From Pleurotus ostreatus/Saccharomyces cerevisiae fusant (lineage: Eukaryota; Opisthokonta), in contig JAMQCK010000572.1 in assembly GCA_024196135.1 (NCBI GenBank), positions 1-19,887 on the forward strand: a DNA stretch of 19,887 bases, written 5' to 3'. This document shows, one piece after another, positions 1 to 11,032 of the stretch; position 1 is the first letter of the stretch; each line of letters begins with the position of its first letter. The translations under genes and the position numbers were made by a program. Under the pieces are notes generated by a model that saw nothing but the letters and a program-made list of their open reading frames with translations, was not told where the DNA came from and did no database searches.

Positions 1-1984
1 ATCAAGAGCGTTGCTGATCACGGACTCTTCGTCACCGTGGGGCGCGGGCTCGATGCGCGTGTGCAGATCAAGGAGCTCTTCGACGATGTGAGTAGCGCTT
101 CTCCTTGGAGGTTCATAATTTCTCATCCGTCCCCAGTATGTGAAGGAGTGGAAGCCGCGCTTCAAGGTCAATCAGATCGTCGAAGGCCGCATCCTTCAGT
201 AAGCACCCACCAATTCCGTGTCTCTCATCATTCACTCATTGTCAATAGGGTTGACGCTGAGTCCAAGAAGATTGAGATGACCTTCCGCTCCGAAGAAGCA
301 CTCAAGTCCTCTACTTTGACGATCGCCGACCTGAAGGAGGGTCAAGTCGTCGACGGCACGGTCAACCGCATCGAGCCCTACGGCCTTCTCATCCAAATTC
401 AGCGTTCCAAGCTGAAGGGCTTGTGTCGGAAGACGGAGCTTACGGACAACAAGGACGCCGACGTCGATGCCGCGTTGGAGGGCTTCCGCGCTGGCGACAA
501 AGTCAAGGCCTGCATCCTCAAGCTGGCGGATCGTCGCATAGCGCTGAGTCTCAAGCCTTCGCGCCTCGGCGATGCTGGCTTCGTCGAGGACGAGGAGGCC
601 GAAGACGATGAGGAAGACGAGCCGGAGGGCATCATCCGCGACGTCGACGCGGAGACCTCTGACGAAGAGGACGAAGAGATGCCTGGGCAGGATCAAGCGG
701 ACGGCGACGAGTCCGAGGATGGCGGTGCGCAGGAGCACGACGAGGACGATGAGGACGCGGATGAGGACGCCATCATGGTTGATATACCTGCCGAGGTCAC
801 TCCCGCCCAGTCGTCGAAGCGCAAGGCAGCATCCGCCACCAACAGTGCCAGTCAGTCCCTCGAGCTCCTCGGCGGCTTCCAATGGAATAGTGGTGCTGCC
901 GAGCCTGAGTCCGACGCAGAATCTTCCGGCGAGAGCGACTCAGAGACCGAGCAGCCTGAGCGGAAGAAGCGGAAGAAACGCAAGGAGATCGAGAAGGATC
1001 TCACAGCCGACATGCACACCAAGGCACCGGAGTCCACCGCTGACTTCGAACGTCTTCTGCTTGGCTCGCCGAACTCTTCATACCTCTGGATCCAGTACAT
1101 GTCCTTCCAGCTGCAACTCGGCGAGATGGACAAGGCTCGCGCGCTCGCACGGAGAGCCCTGTCAACGATTAACTTCCGCGAGGAGAATGAGAAGCTGAAT
1201 GTCTGGATTGCGCTGCTTAACTTGGAGAATGCCTACGGAACGGATGAGAGTCTGGACGCCACCTTCAAGGAGGCTGCCCGCGCGAACGACTCCAAGACGG
1301 TGCACTTGCGTCTGGCCGCTATCTTCGAGCAGTCTGGCAAGATCGAGGTTCGTTCATCAGCCGTCGCGAGTGTCTATTGTGCTAATATTCGTCGCCTAGA
1401 AAACTGAGGAACAGTTCAAGAAGACGGCCAAGAAGTTCGGTCACAGCTCGAAGGTCTGGACGCTGTACGGCGAGTTCTTCCTTCGTCGAGGCGAAGTCGA
1501 AGAGGCCCGTAAACTTCTGCCGCGCGCTCTTCAGAGTCTCGAGAAGCGTAAACGTGAGCACCGAAGCGGTTCTGAAAGCATGCACATAGTTAACACCCGC
1601 ACAGACATCAAGACGATCTCCAAGTTCGCGCAACTCGAGTACAAGATGGCCGACCCCGAGCGTGGAAGGACGCTGTTCGAAGGCATTGTCAGCATCCATC
1701 CGAAGCGTTGGGATATCTGGTCCATCTATATGGACATGGAGGCGACCCAGTCGAACATTCAAAGCCTCAGGTAGGCGCCTTTCTACATCCGATCGCTTCT
1801 TTGACTGATAATTCGCCATAGAAATCTATTCAACCGTGTCCTCGCCATCAAGATGACCAGCCACAAGGCGAAGAGCTTCTTCAAGAAATGGTTGGACCTC
1901 GAGCACCGCTTGGGCGACGAGGAAGGTGCCGAGCAGGTCAAGGCCAAGGCCATCGAGTGGACGCAGAGAGCGAACAGTGCCTAG
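1..1984 (+). CDS. RRP5: rRNA biogenesis protein RRP5, C-terminal part (5' end outside window)
   Basis: RRP5 is a nucleolar factor needed for pre-rRNA processing of both ribosomal subunits. Exons as I read them: <1-87, 137-198, 249-1347, 1400-1553, 1605-1770 and 1822-1984, giving 576 residues in the window. The order fits the C-terminal part of the family. An S1 RNA-binding repeat crosses the first two introns. A second S1 repeat lies around 310-570 (begins LKEGQVVDGTVNRIEPYG). Then come a long acidic linker (about 585-790), a basic patch KKRKKRKE near 965-990, and HAT/TPR-like helical repeats from about 1035 to the stop (WIQYMSFQL, VWTLYGEFF, WDIWSIYMDME). The final intron joins IQSLR to NLFNRVL in frame. 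The upstream S1 repeats and start codon are missing because the window begins inside the gene. The gene converges on the Kelch gene, whose stop is 193 bp away. Confidence 0.93.
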
Positions 1985-2177
1985 TCAGTGATACTGAACC
2001 CACATGCATAGTTAGCTATCGACATATATGTAACGCGGTAATAATGAACAGAGCAAACAAACGGACTATAAGATACTACGAAGTACGAACAGATCCAAGC
2101 GAGTGTGGCCGGCAGTCGACAGGAAGTCGGACTGCAGGGTATATGCAATGAGATGAAGACGAAGAGAGGCATGGAAG

Positions 2178-5100
2178 TTACGATCGAGGAGAGCGAGTCC
2201 GTTCTACTGCAGGCGGTTCCGATTCATACTCGCTGAGTGGTCGTCGGTTGGTCATGGAAGATGCGAGCTGCCGCTGCCAGTCGTCAAGCTCGCTAGACAA
2301 ATGCTCGAAAGCAAGGGCGTTCTCCGAACTGGACGAGCTCAATCGCTGCGCGGAGATGCCAGATATTGGTCGCCGGCCGAAGGTGGGCTGGTCCACTTCC
2401 AGAAGTAGACCGATTTTGTGCGATAGCTGCTCGTTCTCTCGCCGCAACGTGGTGTTCTCGTTGCTGAGCTTCTCCAAGAGCGTCTCCTCGCCGCCGCCGC
2501 GCGCAACCTCAAGGGACGCGTGCAAACGCTCGACCTCATGTTGAAGCTCCTCCACCTGAGTGAGGCGGTCGTCCGACTCCCGCTGAGATGCAACGAGCTT
2601 GTCGCGCAGGGCCTCGAGGTCAGACTCGAATGACTCCAAGCGAGCGTGCAAGTCCCTGTTCTCGCGATGCAGGCGTTGCACTTGTCGCTGGGACTCAAGA
2701 AGCTGATTGCGAGTGCCATCGTCATCGGAAGGTGTTGAACGGCCGTTGGCGCGAGACCGCGCGTTACGAGCCACCTCGAGCTCAGCCTGCAGACTCGTGT
2801 TGTTGTCCTTCTGCTTGGTGAGCTCGTCCTTCATGCGACGCATCATCTTCTCGGTGCCCCTGAAGACCATAAGCATGGAGGCGTAACGAAGAAGAAACAA
2901 GTCAAGACTTACTTGACGTAGTGGACGGCCAACTGGTAGTCCTCTTCCATCTGCGCCATACGCTGCTTGTAGCCGCGCTCCGTCTCCTCAAAGCGTCGCT
3001 CAGCTTCAGCCAATCTGGCATCGGAGTCTGCGCTACCAACCGATGGTGACTGCGATGCCCGCAGCTGCTCGATCTGCGATGCGAGGTCGCTGACCTGCGC
3101 TTCGGCATCACGGTGACGGCGCGCAACCTGGTTGAGCTCGCGCTGAGCATTGTCGTAAGCCCGGTTACGCTCTGCGAGCTTGGTCTCGAGCTCGGTGACC
3201 ACGTCCGGGGAGGTGACGCCGTTGGCCCGAGAGGCCGAGTGCACGTCGTCCTCGTTGATGACGATGCCGTGCTCCGTGAGGTAGGTGCGCAGCATGCGCA
3301 AGCGGACGGCAGCCTCGGATGCTTGCTTTGACTTCTCCTCCAGCTCAACGTCCTTGTCGGACAGTTCGCGCCGCAAGTCGCCGCTATCAGCAAGCACATT
3401 CGACATCTGGCTCCGCAGGCCTACAAGCTGTGCGCGGAGCTGAGAAGTCTCCTTCTCAAGCTCGCGCACACGCTGGCGCTCCTCCGAAAGCTTCCTCTGA
3501 GCGTCACCGTGGCGGTCGGACGCCTCCCTCATCATAACACGCAACTGCTCAATCTCCATCTGCATCGCATTGACCTTCTCGCCATGGCCCTTCGTGTAGC
3601 GATCCTCGTCCGCCTTCATGTCGCGATGAAGATCGAGTAGCTGACCAAGGTTGGTGGTCGTCAATGCGCGGAACCTGTCCGCTTCCTCGCGCGAGATTGC
3701 CCACTGGTTCTCCACATCTGCAAGCTTCTCCCGTGCGTTCTCCACCTCCGTCGTCCTCGCCTCAAGCTCTCCCCGCAGCTCGACAATGTCGGACTCCAAG
3801 GCGGCGATCTTCTCGCGAGAGCGCTTCTCCTCGGCGTCGAACTCGTCCGCGCGCTTCTGCGTCTGGCGGAAAGTCTCCATGACACGTTCCAGGGCCTTAA
3901 GGTGCTGGTCCCTAGACTGCGTCAACTCCTCGACTTGCGCCTGCAACGCGGCGGCTTCTGCCTCCTGCTGCTCAAGCGTCGACGTGTTGGAAAGCAGCCT
4001 TTGCGAGTGGTCGCGCAATTGGACCTCGAGTGTCTCGTTACGCTCCTGCAACTCGTGCTGACGCTGGACGTTCCGGTCGTGCGACTCCTGAATGGTCTCC
4101 GCGCGTCGCGACGCATCTGCAGCTCGTGCTTCAGCCTGTTCACAAAGCGTGGTCTGCAGGCTCAAGGCCTCAGTAAGCTCCTTGATCTTGCGCTCCTGGT
4201 TCCAGCGCTCGGTCATCAAAGCAGACATGCTCTTCTCCAGGTCCTTAAGGCGCTCGCGTTCCATGTTCTGGGCTTCACTTTCGCGGCCATTCTCGAGCGC
4301 ACTGAGCTTGGCACGGTAGTACGCAGCCTCCTGCGCCGCGCTGTTCTTGACGCGCTCAGCGTCTGCGATGCGCTCGGATGCTTGTCGCGATTGCTCGACC
4401 ATCATCGTCTAGCCAATATTAGCATTGCAAATGAAAACGACCGTGAACCACACATACCTGCATGTGCGCCTTGAACTGCTTGAACTTGAGCGCAAGCTCA
4501 GCTTGAGGCGAATCCTGAACATCCGTAGAGATATCGTTGCCCGAGCGGTCCGCATAGAAGTAGCCCGAACGAGAAGCCTTTGTGAGGCCCTCCTTCATCC
4601 ACGCCATCTGCCGCTTCGCGTTCTCAAGCTCCGCCTCCTTTGCCTTCAAGTTGCTCAGCAGATCGTTGACGACGTTCACCGACTTTGAGTCCCCTCGCGA
4701 ATGCGACCGAGCAAGAACACCGTTCAACATGGACGAGCTCGACGTGCTGCTCTGCATATGATGTGCCGGCTTGCCGCCCGCCATAGCAGGCGACTGGCGG
4801 CCAGTCACACCATTGGTCATGTTCATCGAGACGCCCATCATGCTGGGCGCATTCGGACCCTCGTGCGTGGGCGAGATAGCACGCTGCGTTGGGCTCTTCG
4901 TGCGCTGCTCCGGCGACTTCGCTCGCTCACGGTGCTCAGGCGAACGGGCACGGATATGCCCGTCCGTAGTACCGGTGTCGATACCCTCGTCGCTGAGAAC
5001 GTCGTCTTCGTGATCCGCACGGGGCGGCCTCTGTGGAGGCTTGCCGCGCGAGCCCGAAGGCACTGGACTTTCGCTCGGGGAGTTCGACATTTGGGCGGCG

Positions 5101-7022
5101 ATTGGTACACCGTTTGGCGAGGTCTTGCGCGGGTCTGGTGGAGATACCGCCCGCTGCGGGTCGACCATGCCTCTCGGCGAAACTGATCGTGTGCCATCCG
5201 GTACGGGCTGCTGCTGTTGCTGTTGTTGCAGTTGATGCATCTGCTGTGGCGGAGGCACCATTGAAGGTCGCTTGCCGGCCGCAGGTTTTTCACTCTGGGG
5301 CGGAGGTCCCTTGTTGGAGTCGGGATACTTGATATGTTCTGTTTGTCGTTGAGTATCGGTTCAGCAGCACGCATATATGTGAACGTACTAGTGTCCAAGA
5401 CGTGAAGCATGTTGGGATCTTCGGATTTGGTGGTCATAGATTCACCACCAAGGACGAATACTCTAGTGCCCACAGATGCCATGGCGTGGCCTGAACGACT
5501 TGACGGAGCAGGGCCCATGTTTTGGAACATGTACCAGCGTTGATCTGTTGACGGTTAGACGTACTTCAGGGACGATTTAGAAGCATACGCACTTGAGATC
5601 TTGAACGCTGCCAAGTCCCCGAGATCCTTGCCGTCGACGCCGCGACCACCGAAGACGTAGATGACGTCGTCGACTACAGCAGCGGAGTGGCCTTCTCTCG
5701 GGGAAGGGATAAAGCCGATACATGTCAATTCCGACCATTGGCGTGTGGTGGTATCGTAGGACCACGTATCGTTGTAGTGATACTGCCCATCAGTACCGCC
5801 GAAGCTAAGAAGGAGTGAGTTCAATTATAGTGCAAAGAAAGATGATCGCGCACATATAAAGCTTCTCGCCGTGAGTGATGCAGATGTGACCGGTGCGCTC
5901 CGGCGGCTTCTCGCCAGAGGTTGGCTCACAGAGCTCCCACTGCGCGCGCGTTCGGACTGTTGCGAAACGTTAGCCAGGCTTGCCAGCGATAGCATCAAGG
6001 GACTGACGTGAGTTGAGATCAAATGACCACAAGTCGTTCATGAACTGAGTATCGACTTGGCCACCAAAAACAAAGAAGCGGGAGCCAACCATAGTGGCGG
6101 CATGGCCGTAGCGGCCTACCGGGCCTTGACCGTGCGTTGATACATGGCTCCATTCGCGAGAAACTGCATTAGATATCAGCCAGAGGCGATTTGGGTCGGC
6201 AGAATAAACGCACCAAGATTAAGAAGATACAGCCCGTCGTCTTGTGGCTGAGACGCGTCTTGCCGAGTGTCACCTCCCCATACGATCATGACGTTGCTGA
6301 CGAGCGCTGCTGCATGACCAACACGCGGAGAAGGGACTTCGCCGCCCGTCTGGACGAGTGTGGCGGAGATGTCCTTCGACGATACGATGTAGAGGTCGTT
6401 CCTTGCCGCGTCGCGCACGAGACCACCGAAGATGTACATGTCGCCGGCGGGGGACGTAGACACTGTCGGTACAACATGTCCATACCGCGGGAATGGGGAG
6501 GGTGAGGGTGAGGTGGGGGGTACAATGCCAGGCTTGTTGAGGACTATGGGTGGTGGGAGTTGGAGGCGGCGAACACTCCACGGGTACGCAGGGCGCTGCT
6601 GCGGCGCGGATTGTTGAGGGGGAGCACCAGGGGACGGCGTGCTAGGGCTCCCTCCGCGTGCCTGGGCGCGCGCCTGTTGCTGCTGCAGTTGCTGCTGCTG
6701 CGTCGGGGTCAACCTGCTTGAACGCGCCAAAACGTCAGTCAGGCGCGACGCGACAAGCGGGAAGTACGCACCCTTCCGTGGGGTCGCCGCGCAGGCTGCC
6801 GGACATGTTGTGGCGGGTCTGCTGCGCTGCGGCCATCTGGTGCTGCTGCTGGGCTTGCTGTTGTTGAACCTGCTGCTGCACCTGCTGTTCCTTGGCCGCG
6901 GACATCTGCGCGAGCGCGGCGCTGGGCGTGCTCGCGACCGTCACATGCGCCGGCGCCTGCTGCGGTTGCGGCGCCGGCTGCGGCGGGGGGTGATTTTGCT
7001 TCTTCCTAGAGAAGAAGGACAT
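2178..7022 (-). CDS. tea1: Kelch-repeat / coiled-coil cell-polarity protein (Tea1/Kel1-like)
   Basis: Nine exons on the minus strand: 7022-6772, 6713-6214, 6163-6008, 5956-5854, 5804-5593, 5544-5389, 5338-4458, 4408-2913 and 2859-2178. All junctions keep frame and give 1478 aa. Residues 1-155 are Q/P-rich. About 160-455 holds six Kelch blades (RYGHV..YIFGG, RVGHA..IVWGG, RYGHA..FFVFGG, RTGHI..YIFGG, REGHS..IYVFGG, RSGHA..VFVLGG). About 470-680 is disordered, rich in S/P, with short SP repeats ([15 protein letters not shown]). From about 690 to the end it is almost all heptad-type coiled coil. This order is that of fission yeast Tea1 and budding yeast Kel1/Kel2, which mark growing cell ends at microtubule plus tips or in polarity complexes. 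The role here is inferred from architecture. The start ATG at 7022 opens [10 protein letters not shown]; no better upstream start was seen. Confidence 0.92.
6639..6960 (-). repeat. CAG/CTG-rich polyglutamine tracts in the Kelch gene
   Basis: Two imperfect CAG-type runs (CTG on the + strand) near 6670-6705 and 6830-6900 encode interrupted glutamine tracts (QQQQLQQQQ and [12 protein letters not shown]) on either side of the first intron. A third short run near 5210-5235 encodes [10 protein letters not shown] after the Kelch domain. The tracts are interrupted by V, A, L and H codons rather than pure. Confidence 0.8.
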
Positions 7023-7559
7023 TCTGCGAGTCCGGCCGCCTAGAATGGACGGTATGGTCGGCGGTGCTGTGTGGGAAGTGACTAGAAATGGTGCCGCCGC
7101 GGGGCAAGCCTAGCGCAGGCGTATTATGAAGGAGATTAGGGGGTAGAGAACGGCGGCGGCGGCGGCGGGGCGTCGTGGGCGTCGCGCAGCACGACGGCGG
7201 CGAATACAACTGAGAGCGCCTCCGTTGAGAAAGGTGATCGTTGCTTTGACACTGTTTGTCGGGGGCCCCGTATCCGCTGCTGGCCCGCTGCTGGTCACTG
7301 GCGCTGGCGGCGAGGAACAAGCGGCTCGCTGAACGTGGCAGCACGCCGACGCTAACGATATGAAGTTCAAAGGAGCGTGGGGTGCGCGCGGTCGGCAGCT
7401 TGGTGGTGGGAAGTGGATGACAGGAGACCGGGTGCGGCTTGTTCCATCACGACAACCTGATATTTCACGTTGCGACCTCGAGCACACCAGCCACATGGGC
7501 TCTCTCTCAGGGACTCTACGTGCATAAAAACAGCCTCCCCTCACTCATTCCAGGTCAGA
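7023..7559. promoter_or_regulatory. Intergenic region upstream of the Kelch gene
   Basis: About 540 bp between the Kelch start codon and the first ATG of the doubtful small ORF. ORFs on the minus strand here give arginine/proline-rich translations with no recognisable motif and were not called. The region holds a (CGG)6 run at 7151-7168. The 5' leader of the Kelch gene must lie in its left part. Confidence 0.5.
7151..7168. repeat. (CGG)6 trinucleotide run
   Basis: Six perfect CGG units followed by further G/C-rich triplets, in the leader or promoter side of the Kelch gene about 130 bp upstream of its ATG. Confidence 0.85.
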
Positions 7560-7847
7560 ATGTCCCCGTCGTCCTCCGTCTTGTGGTCCCGCCTCCGATG
7601 GTTCATCAAGCGCTCCCTGTTGGGATACAGCCGATTGCAGTCTGTTTGTCGTCAGCTCACTTCGCTAGAAGCTAGATGTCCCTCACCTTCATACGCGCAT
7701 ATGAACAGCGCGGTTCTATCGTGGACTGCGTCAGCTACACCGAAGGCGGCGGCATTCAGTGGAAAGCGGCCTACTCTTGCGGATTCGTCGCCTTCCCCAG
7801 CTTCGCAGCCTTCTCGATGTCCTCCTTCGTGCTCGAGATGTCTCTAA
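7560..7847 (+). CDS. Doubtful small hypothetical protein
   Basis: A 95-codon ORF begins MSPSSSVLWSRLRWFIKRSL, a basic, partly hydrophobic N-terminus that would suit a mitochondrial presequence. A TATA-like CATAAAA lies at 7523-7529 with pyrimidine-rich DNA after it, but this is only about 31 bp before the ATG and would leave almost no 5' leader. The rest is S/P/A-rich and I recognise no family. The +2 reading frame is also open from 7676 to 8074 (132 aa, starting MSLTFIRAYEQRG), so the true frame is unsettled and a spliced product or no gene at all is possible. It sits between the Kelch and lipase genes. Confidence 0.2.
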   Translation: MSPSSSVLWSRLRWFIKRSLLGYSRLQSVCRQLTSLEARCPSPSYAHMNSAVLSWTASATPKAAAFSGKRPTLADSSPSPASQPSRCPPSCSRCL

Positions 7848-8124
7848 CAGCAGGCTTGGATGGAAGAACGGAGGGCAACATGCTGCTTCAGTTCCCCTTG
7901 TCAATGAGCCAACTTAGGCACCGAGGCCACGTGCGGCCAATGTTGAACTTCGGTGAATTCCGAGATCGCACCTTCACTTGTGAGTACCGCCAAAATCCAT
8001 ATTGCCAACGATTATCGTCAGTAAGTACTAATCGTGTACGAGTAAGGTATACTAGGGTATCAGTTGTATGCTAGAATACAGTGCCGTAAATGCGATGAAG
8101 GATGTCCTGGACGACGGGTTACTG
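7848..8124. other. Intergenic DNA 3' of the lipase-like gene
   Basis: Apart from the end of the alternative +2 frame (to 8074), I see no gene, RNA or repeat here. It should contain the 3' UTR and poly(A) site of the lipase-like gene on the minus strand, but no decisive signal was found. Confidence 0.4.
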
Positions 8125-10071
8125 TCATGGATTCCTGGTCTTCGAAGAACCTTCCGCCGACCGCGAGCTCGCCGCACTCGAAGGACGTATGGGACTGGGA
8201 GGGGCAGAGGTGCTTTGTGCTGAGAGCCTGTCACCATCACGCCTCACCACCGCGCTCGGTAAATCGACCGTCGCCTCCATCTCTTCCGCACGCTCCTCCA
8301 TCCTCCGCTCCTCGTGTTCATCACCGAGGCGCGCGCCCTCGCCCTTCATGCTATGCAGTGCTTGCTCTTTCGCGCGCTGCTGGCCCTCTCCCTCGCTCAC
8401 AGGGCCTTCCTCGTCCCTTCCCTGACCATCGACCTCACGCGCAAGCATGTCCGAGATGCCAAGGTAGAATGTGGCGGGGCGGAAGGATATCTCCTTGCCC
8501 ATCATCTCGGCCCACTTGTATCGCGCCGGGTTGATCCAGCCGACGAGATCCAAATGGTTGACGCCCTCAAGCGTACCAAGATAGGTTCCCTACGATACAG
8601 ATGAGCAATGGAATGAGGCAGACGGCAGGAAGGCATCACTCACCCACTTGGCCGACTCGACCGACACCAAGCCATCGTTTGGCCCTTCCTTCTCCAGCAC
8701 GACCGCATGCGACCACTTCCAGGTGTCTATCAAACCGGGCTGATACGTCGCGCCCCAGCTGTAGTACTTCACGCCGGGAACATCGGGCGTTTGCTCATTG
8801 AACTTGCGCATATTCTCGAGCGTCAAGAACTCGAACGCCTTGCCATCGCCGCCGCCATTGGGAAGCAAGTCGAGGAGACCGAGAAAGGAAGGGAAGTTGT
8901 CCTGCCCGACGGCTTCGAGGAAGTAATCCGCGAAGGCCGAGCCGCGGTGGGGGGAGGCGATGGTGGTGATGGACAGGACGTCGAACTTGCGATAGGTGAG
9001 GTGGGTCGTGAGATATCGGCAGTCGATGCCACCCTAAGCGAATGTTAGTTCGGCAAGCATAGCGCGCGCACGTTTGCGTACCATACTGTGACCTGTATAT
9101 CACAGGTAAGCTCACGTCTAACATACAGGGTGGCGAAATGGACGCACCTATCAAATGGACAGCCCGACCAGGGAATACCTCCGATATTCTCTGCTCCAAC
9201 ACCTTGGCGCGATCTATTGGCGAGCTAGTGGCGGGCACGCGAGTGATCAGGACTTCTGCGCCATTCGCCTCCAGCACTTCCTTGATCCCCCTCCAGTGAT
9301 TGACCTCCAGCGGCGCAATCGACGGTCCAATTGTCACGCTATCGAAGCCGAGCAGGCCATGGCAGAAGACAATCGGATTTCTGGGGCTACGGTCTGCAAT
9401 TGGCATCAGCCCATCGTCATCTCCAACCGGAAAGCACACGCACATTTCTTCCGTATGTTATCCCGCTCCTCCTGCACCGTGTCCGCGCGATCGTCCTCGT
9501 TGAGCATGTTGTCCATGTCATCTTTGTGTTGGAAGAACCACCAGCCGCTTGAGCGCGAGGGCGAGTCTTGCGACTCTTCGGTGGAGTTGCGACGTCTGTC
9601 GCGCTCGGAAACTCGGCGGAGGCTATCCAGCGACGAACTCGTAGGGGGAGAGCGTAGGGGCCCGTCATGCTCCGCTAGCTGCTCTCCCACTAGTGAGGCG
9701 GTTGGGAGTGTGGAGTGCGTGAGGTTGTCGAGGAAGGGCGGTCGCCGCGTCAGTTGCCGCGACGCGTAGAACGAGTCCGGAAGCTTCGCCAATGGTGGCG
9801 GCTTCGGCAGCGCAAGCTCTTCGTGCAACGCTTCATCCAAAGACGACAGCAGTGGAGATGGAGGTGCAGAGGGTGAGGGCGTTGAATGCTGGCTGCCGCG
9901 AGTGCCCAGCCACCTCAACGTAGGCTGCGCTGGAGTATGGTGTACATTGTGATTGGAGGGAAGGCGAGGGAGTGTCGGCTTTCTGGGCTTCATGTCTTTG
10001 TCTTTCTTGCTGGATATCAGGCCCTCTAGGCGTTCTGACAACGAAGGGCGCGGGCTGGGGGACGGGGACAT
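8125..10071 (-). CDS. Lipase-like alpha/beta hydrolase
   Basis: Five exons: 10071-9444, 9393-9148, 9092-9082 (11 nt), 9033-8644 and 8589-8125, giving 579 aa. Residues 1-205 are low-complexity S/P/R-rich. The hydrolase core starts at RNPIVFCHGLLGFD (the HG oxyanion motif). The nucleophile elbow GHSMGG puts the catalytic serine at about residue 294, and TTIASPHRGSAFADYF follows. The likely acid is Asp415 in GPNDGLVSVES and the likely His is 437 in EGVNHLDLVGW. This resembles the bacterial lipase I.1/I.2 type (triacylglycerol acylhydrolase) core, but I see no signal peptide, so an intracellular or membrane-associated acyl hydrolase is as likely as a secreted lipase. About 120 C-terminal residues are charged and probably disordered. 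The serine motif is spread over three exons. The gene diverges from the hydrophobin across 961 bp. Confidence 0.87.
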
Positions 10072-11032
10072 GTCCAGCGCTAACGATCGCTCGATGATGC
10101 GCGCACCATGCGGTCAGCGCGACGGTCGGCCCGCGCACCCCGCAGCTTCCCCCACTCGGCCCAATCCGTCATCGTTTCTCACGACCATCTTCGTCGTGGA
10201 CGACGACGAGCGTTCGGCGAGGTTCAACACTTCAAGACGTCGCGCACACCCGACGCCCTCCTACTTTGCTGAATAGAACAACGTACCCCTGCTGAGCACT
10301 CTAAGGGTGTCCATTTAAACGACCTGCCCTGTTCGACGACAATTGCCCGCCGGCCTGCGTCAAGCAGTATTCGCTGTCCCTGATGTACCACCCTACTTGG
10401 ATGTTGGACGCTCCGCGACGTGCTCTGCCAGGCTCGTGACATCCCAGCTCCACTTCCAGCACCTTCGCCTGCCCGGAAACGCCGCGAAGCGACGGGTACA
10501 GCCTTGCCTGGACAAGGCGGAGAGAAACTCTGGCTGTACCACCCACAAAACAGCGCGGGTACCTCAGCAGCTGCATCTACTTGACATCTGCTCGCTGGCG
10601 CGACTCCTCGCTGCCGAGCAGACCTATACATTGTTGGAAGTTTGCCTGCGGGAATCGCTCGTCGCGCGCGGACTTGACGCCACATCCTCTTCCGCAGCCA
10701 ACCTCTTTCGACGTCCGACCGTTCCGTCTGGCAGAAAACCTTGGGGAATACAATGGACGCGTCAGAGATACTTGCACGAAGCAGTATGAACTCCCCAGAA
10801 CGCGGCGGTTGAGCGCACCGACTTATGCACCGATGCCACCGTAGGTTTATTCGCGTCCGAAGACGGGACTTTGCAGGCAGTTTCAACCGCCGCTCCCGTT
10901 CTCTGAAGTCATTGTACAGACGTGATGATCGGCTCTGGACGAGTATATAAGCCACGACGATTGGCTGTCATTCCTCAGCAACCCTTGCATCGATTTCCCT
11001 CGTTTACAATCTCAGCCTCACCAGCAACAACC
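10072..11032. promoter_or_regulatory. Long divergent intergenic region (lipase-like / hydrophobin)
   Basis: 961 bp, the longest gene-free stretch, lies between the two start codons. ORFs exist on both strands (10224-10955 minus, 10343-10789 plus), but they overlap each other and the hydrophobin promoter, and they show no domain or codon pattern I trust. I read the region as regulatory DNA. The only clear element is the TATA box listed separately. Confidence 0.5.
10944..10950 (+). promoter_or_regulatory. TATA box of the hydrophobin gene
   Basis: TATATAA stands 83 bp upstream of the hydrophobin ATG, followed by a C/T- and CA-rich leader ending in AACAACCATG. A strong TATA and a leader of about 50 nt are typical of highly expressed fungal structural genes. 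Confidence 0.75.

Noticed and set aside
3902..4474. 190-codon + strand ORF
   Set aside because: It is the antisense shadow of the coiled-coil exons of the Kelch gene, leucine/arginine-rich as expected from the complement of E/Q/R-rich coding DNA, and it runs across that gene's intron.
7110..7544. 144-codon minus-strand ORF upstream of the Kelch gene
   Set aside because: Its translation is low-complexity R/P/A driven by CGG-type repeats; no motif, and it overlaps another equally weak ORF.
10224..10955. 243-codon ORF on the minus strand in the hydrophobin promoter region
   Set aside because: It is R/S-rich with no domain, overlaps an ORF on the other strand and the TATA box of the hydrophobin, and has no introns although real genes here have many.
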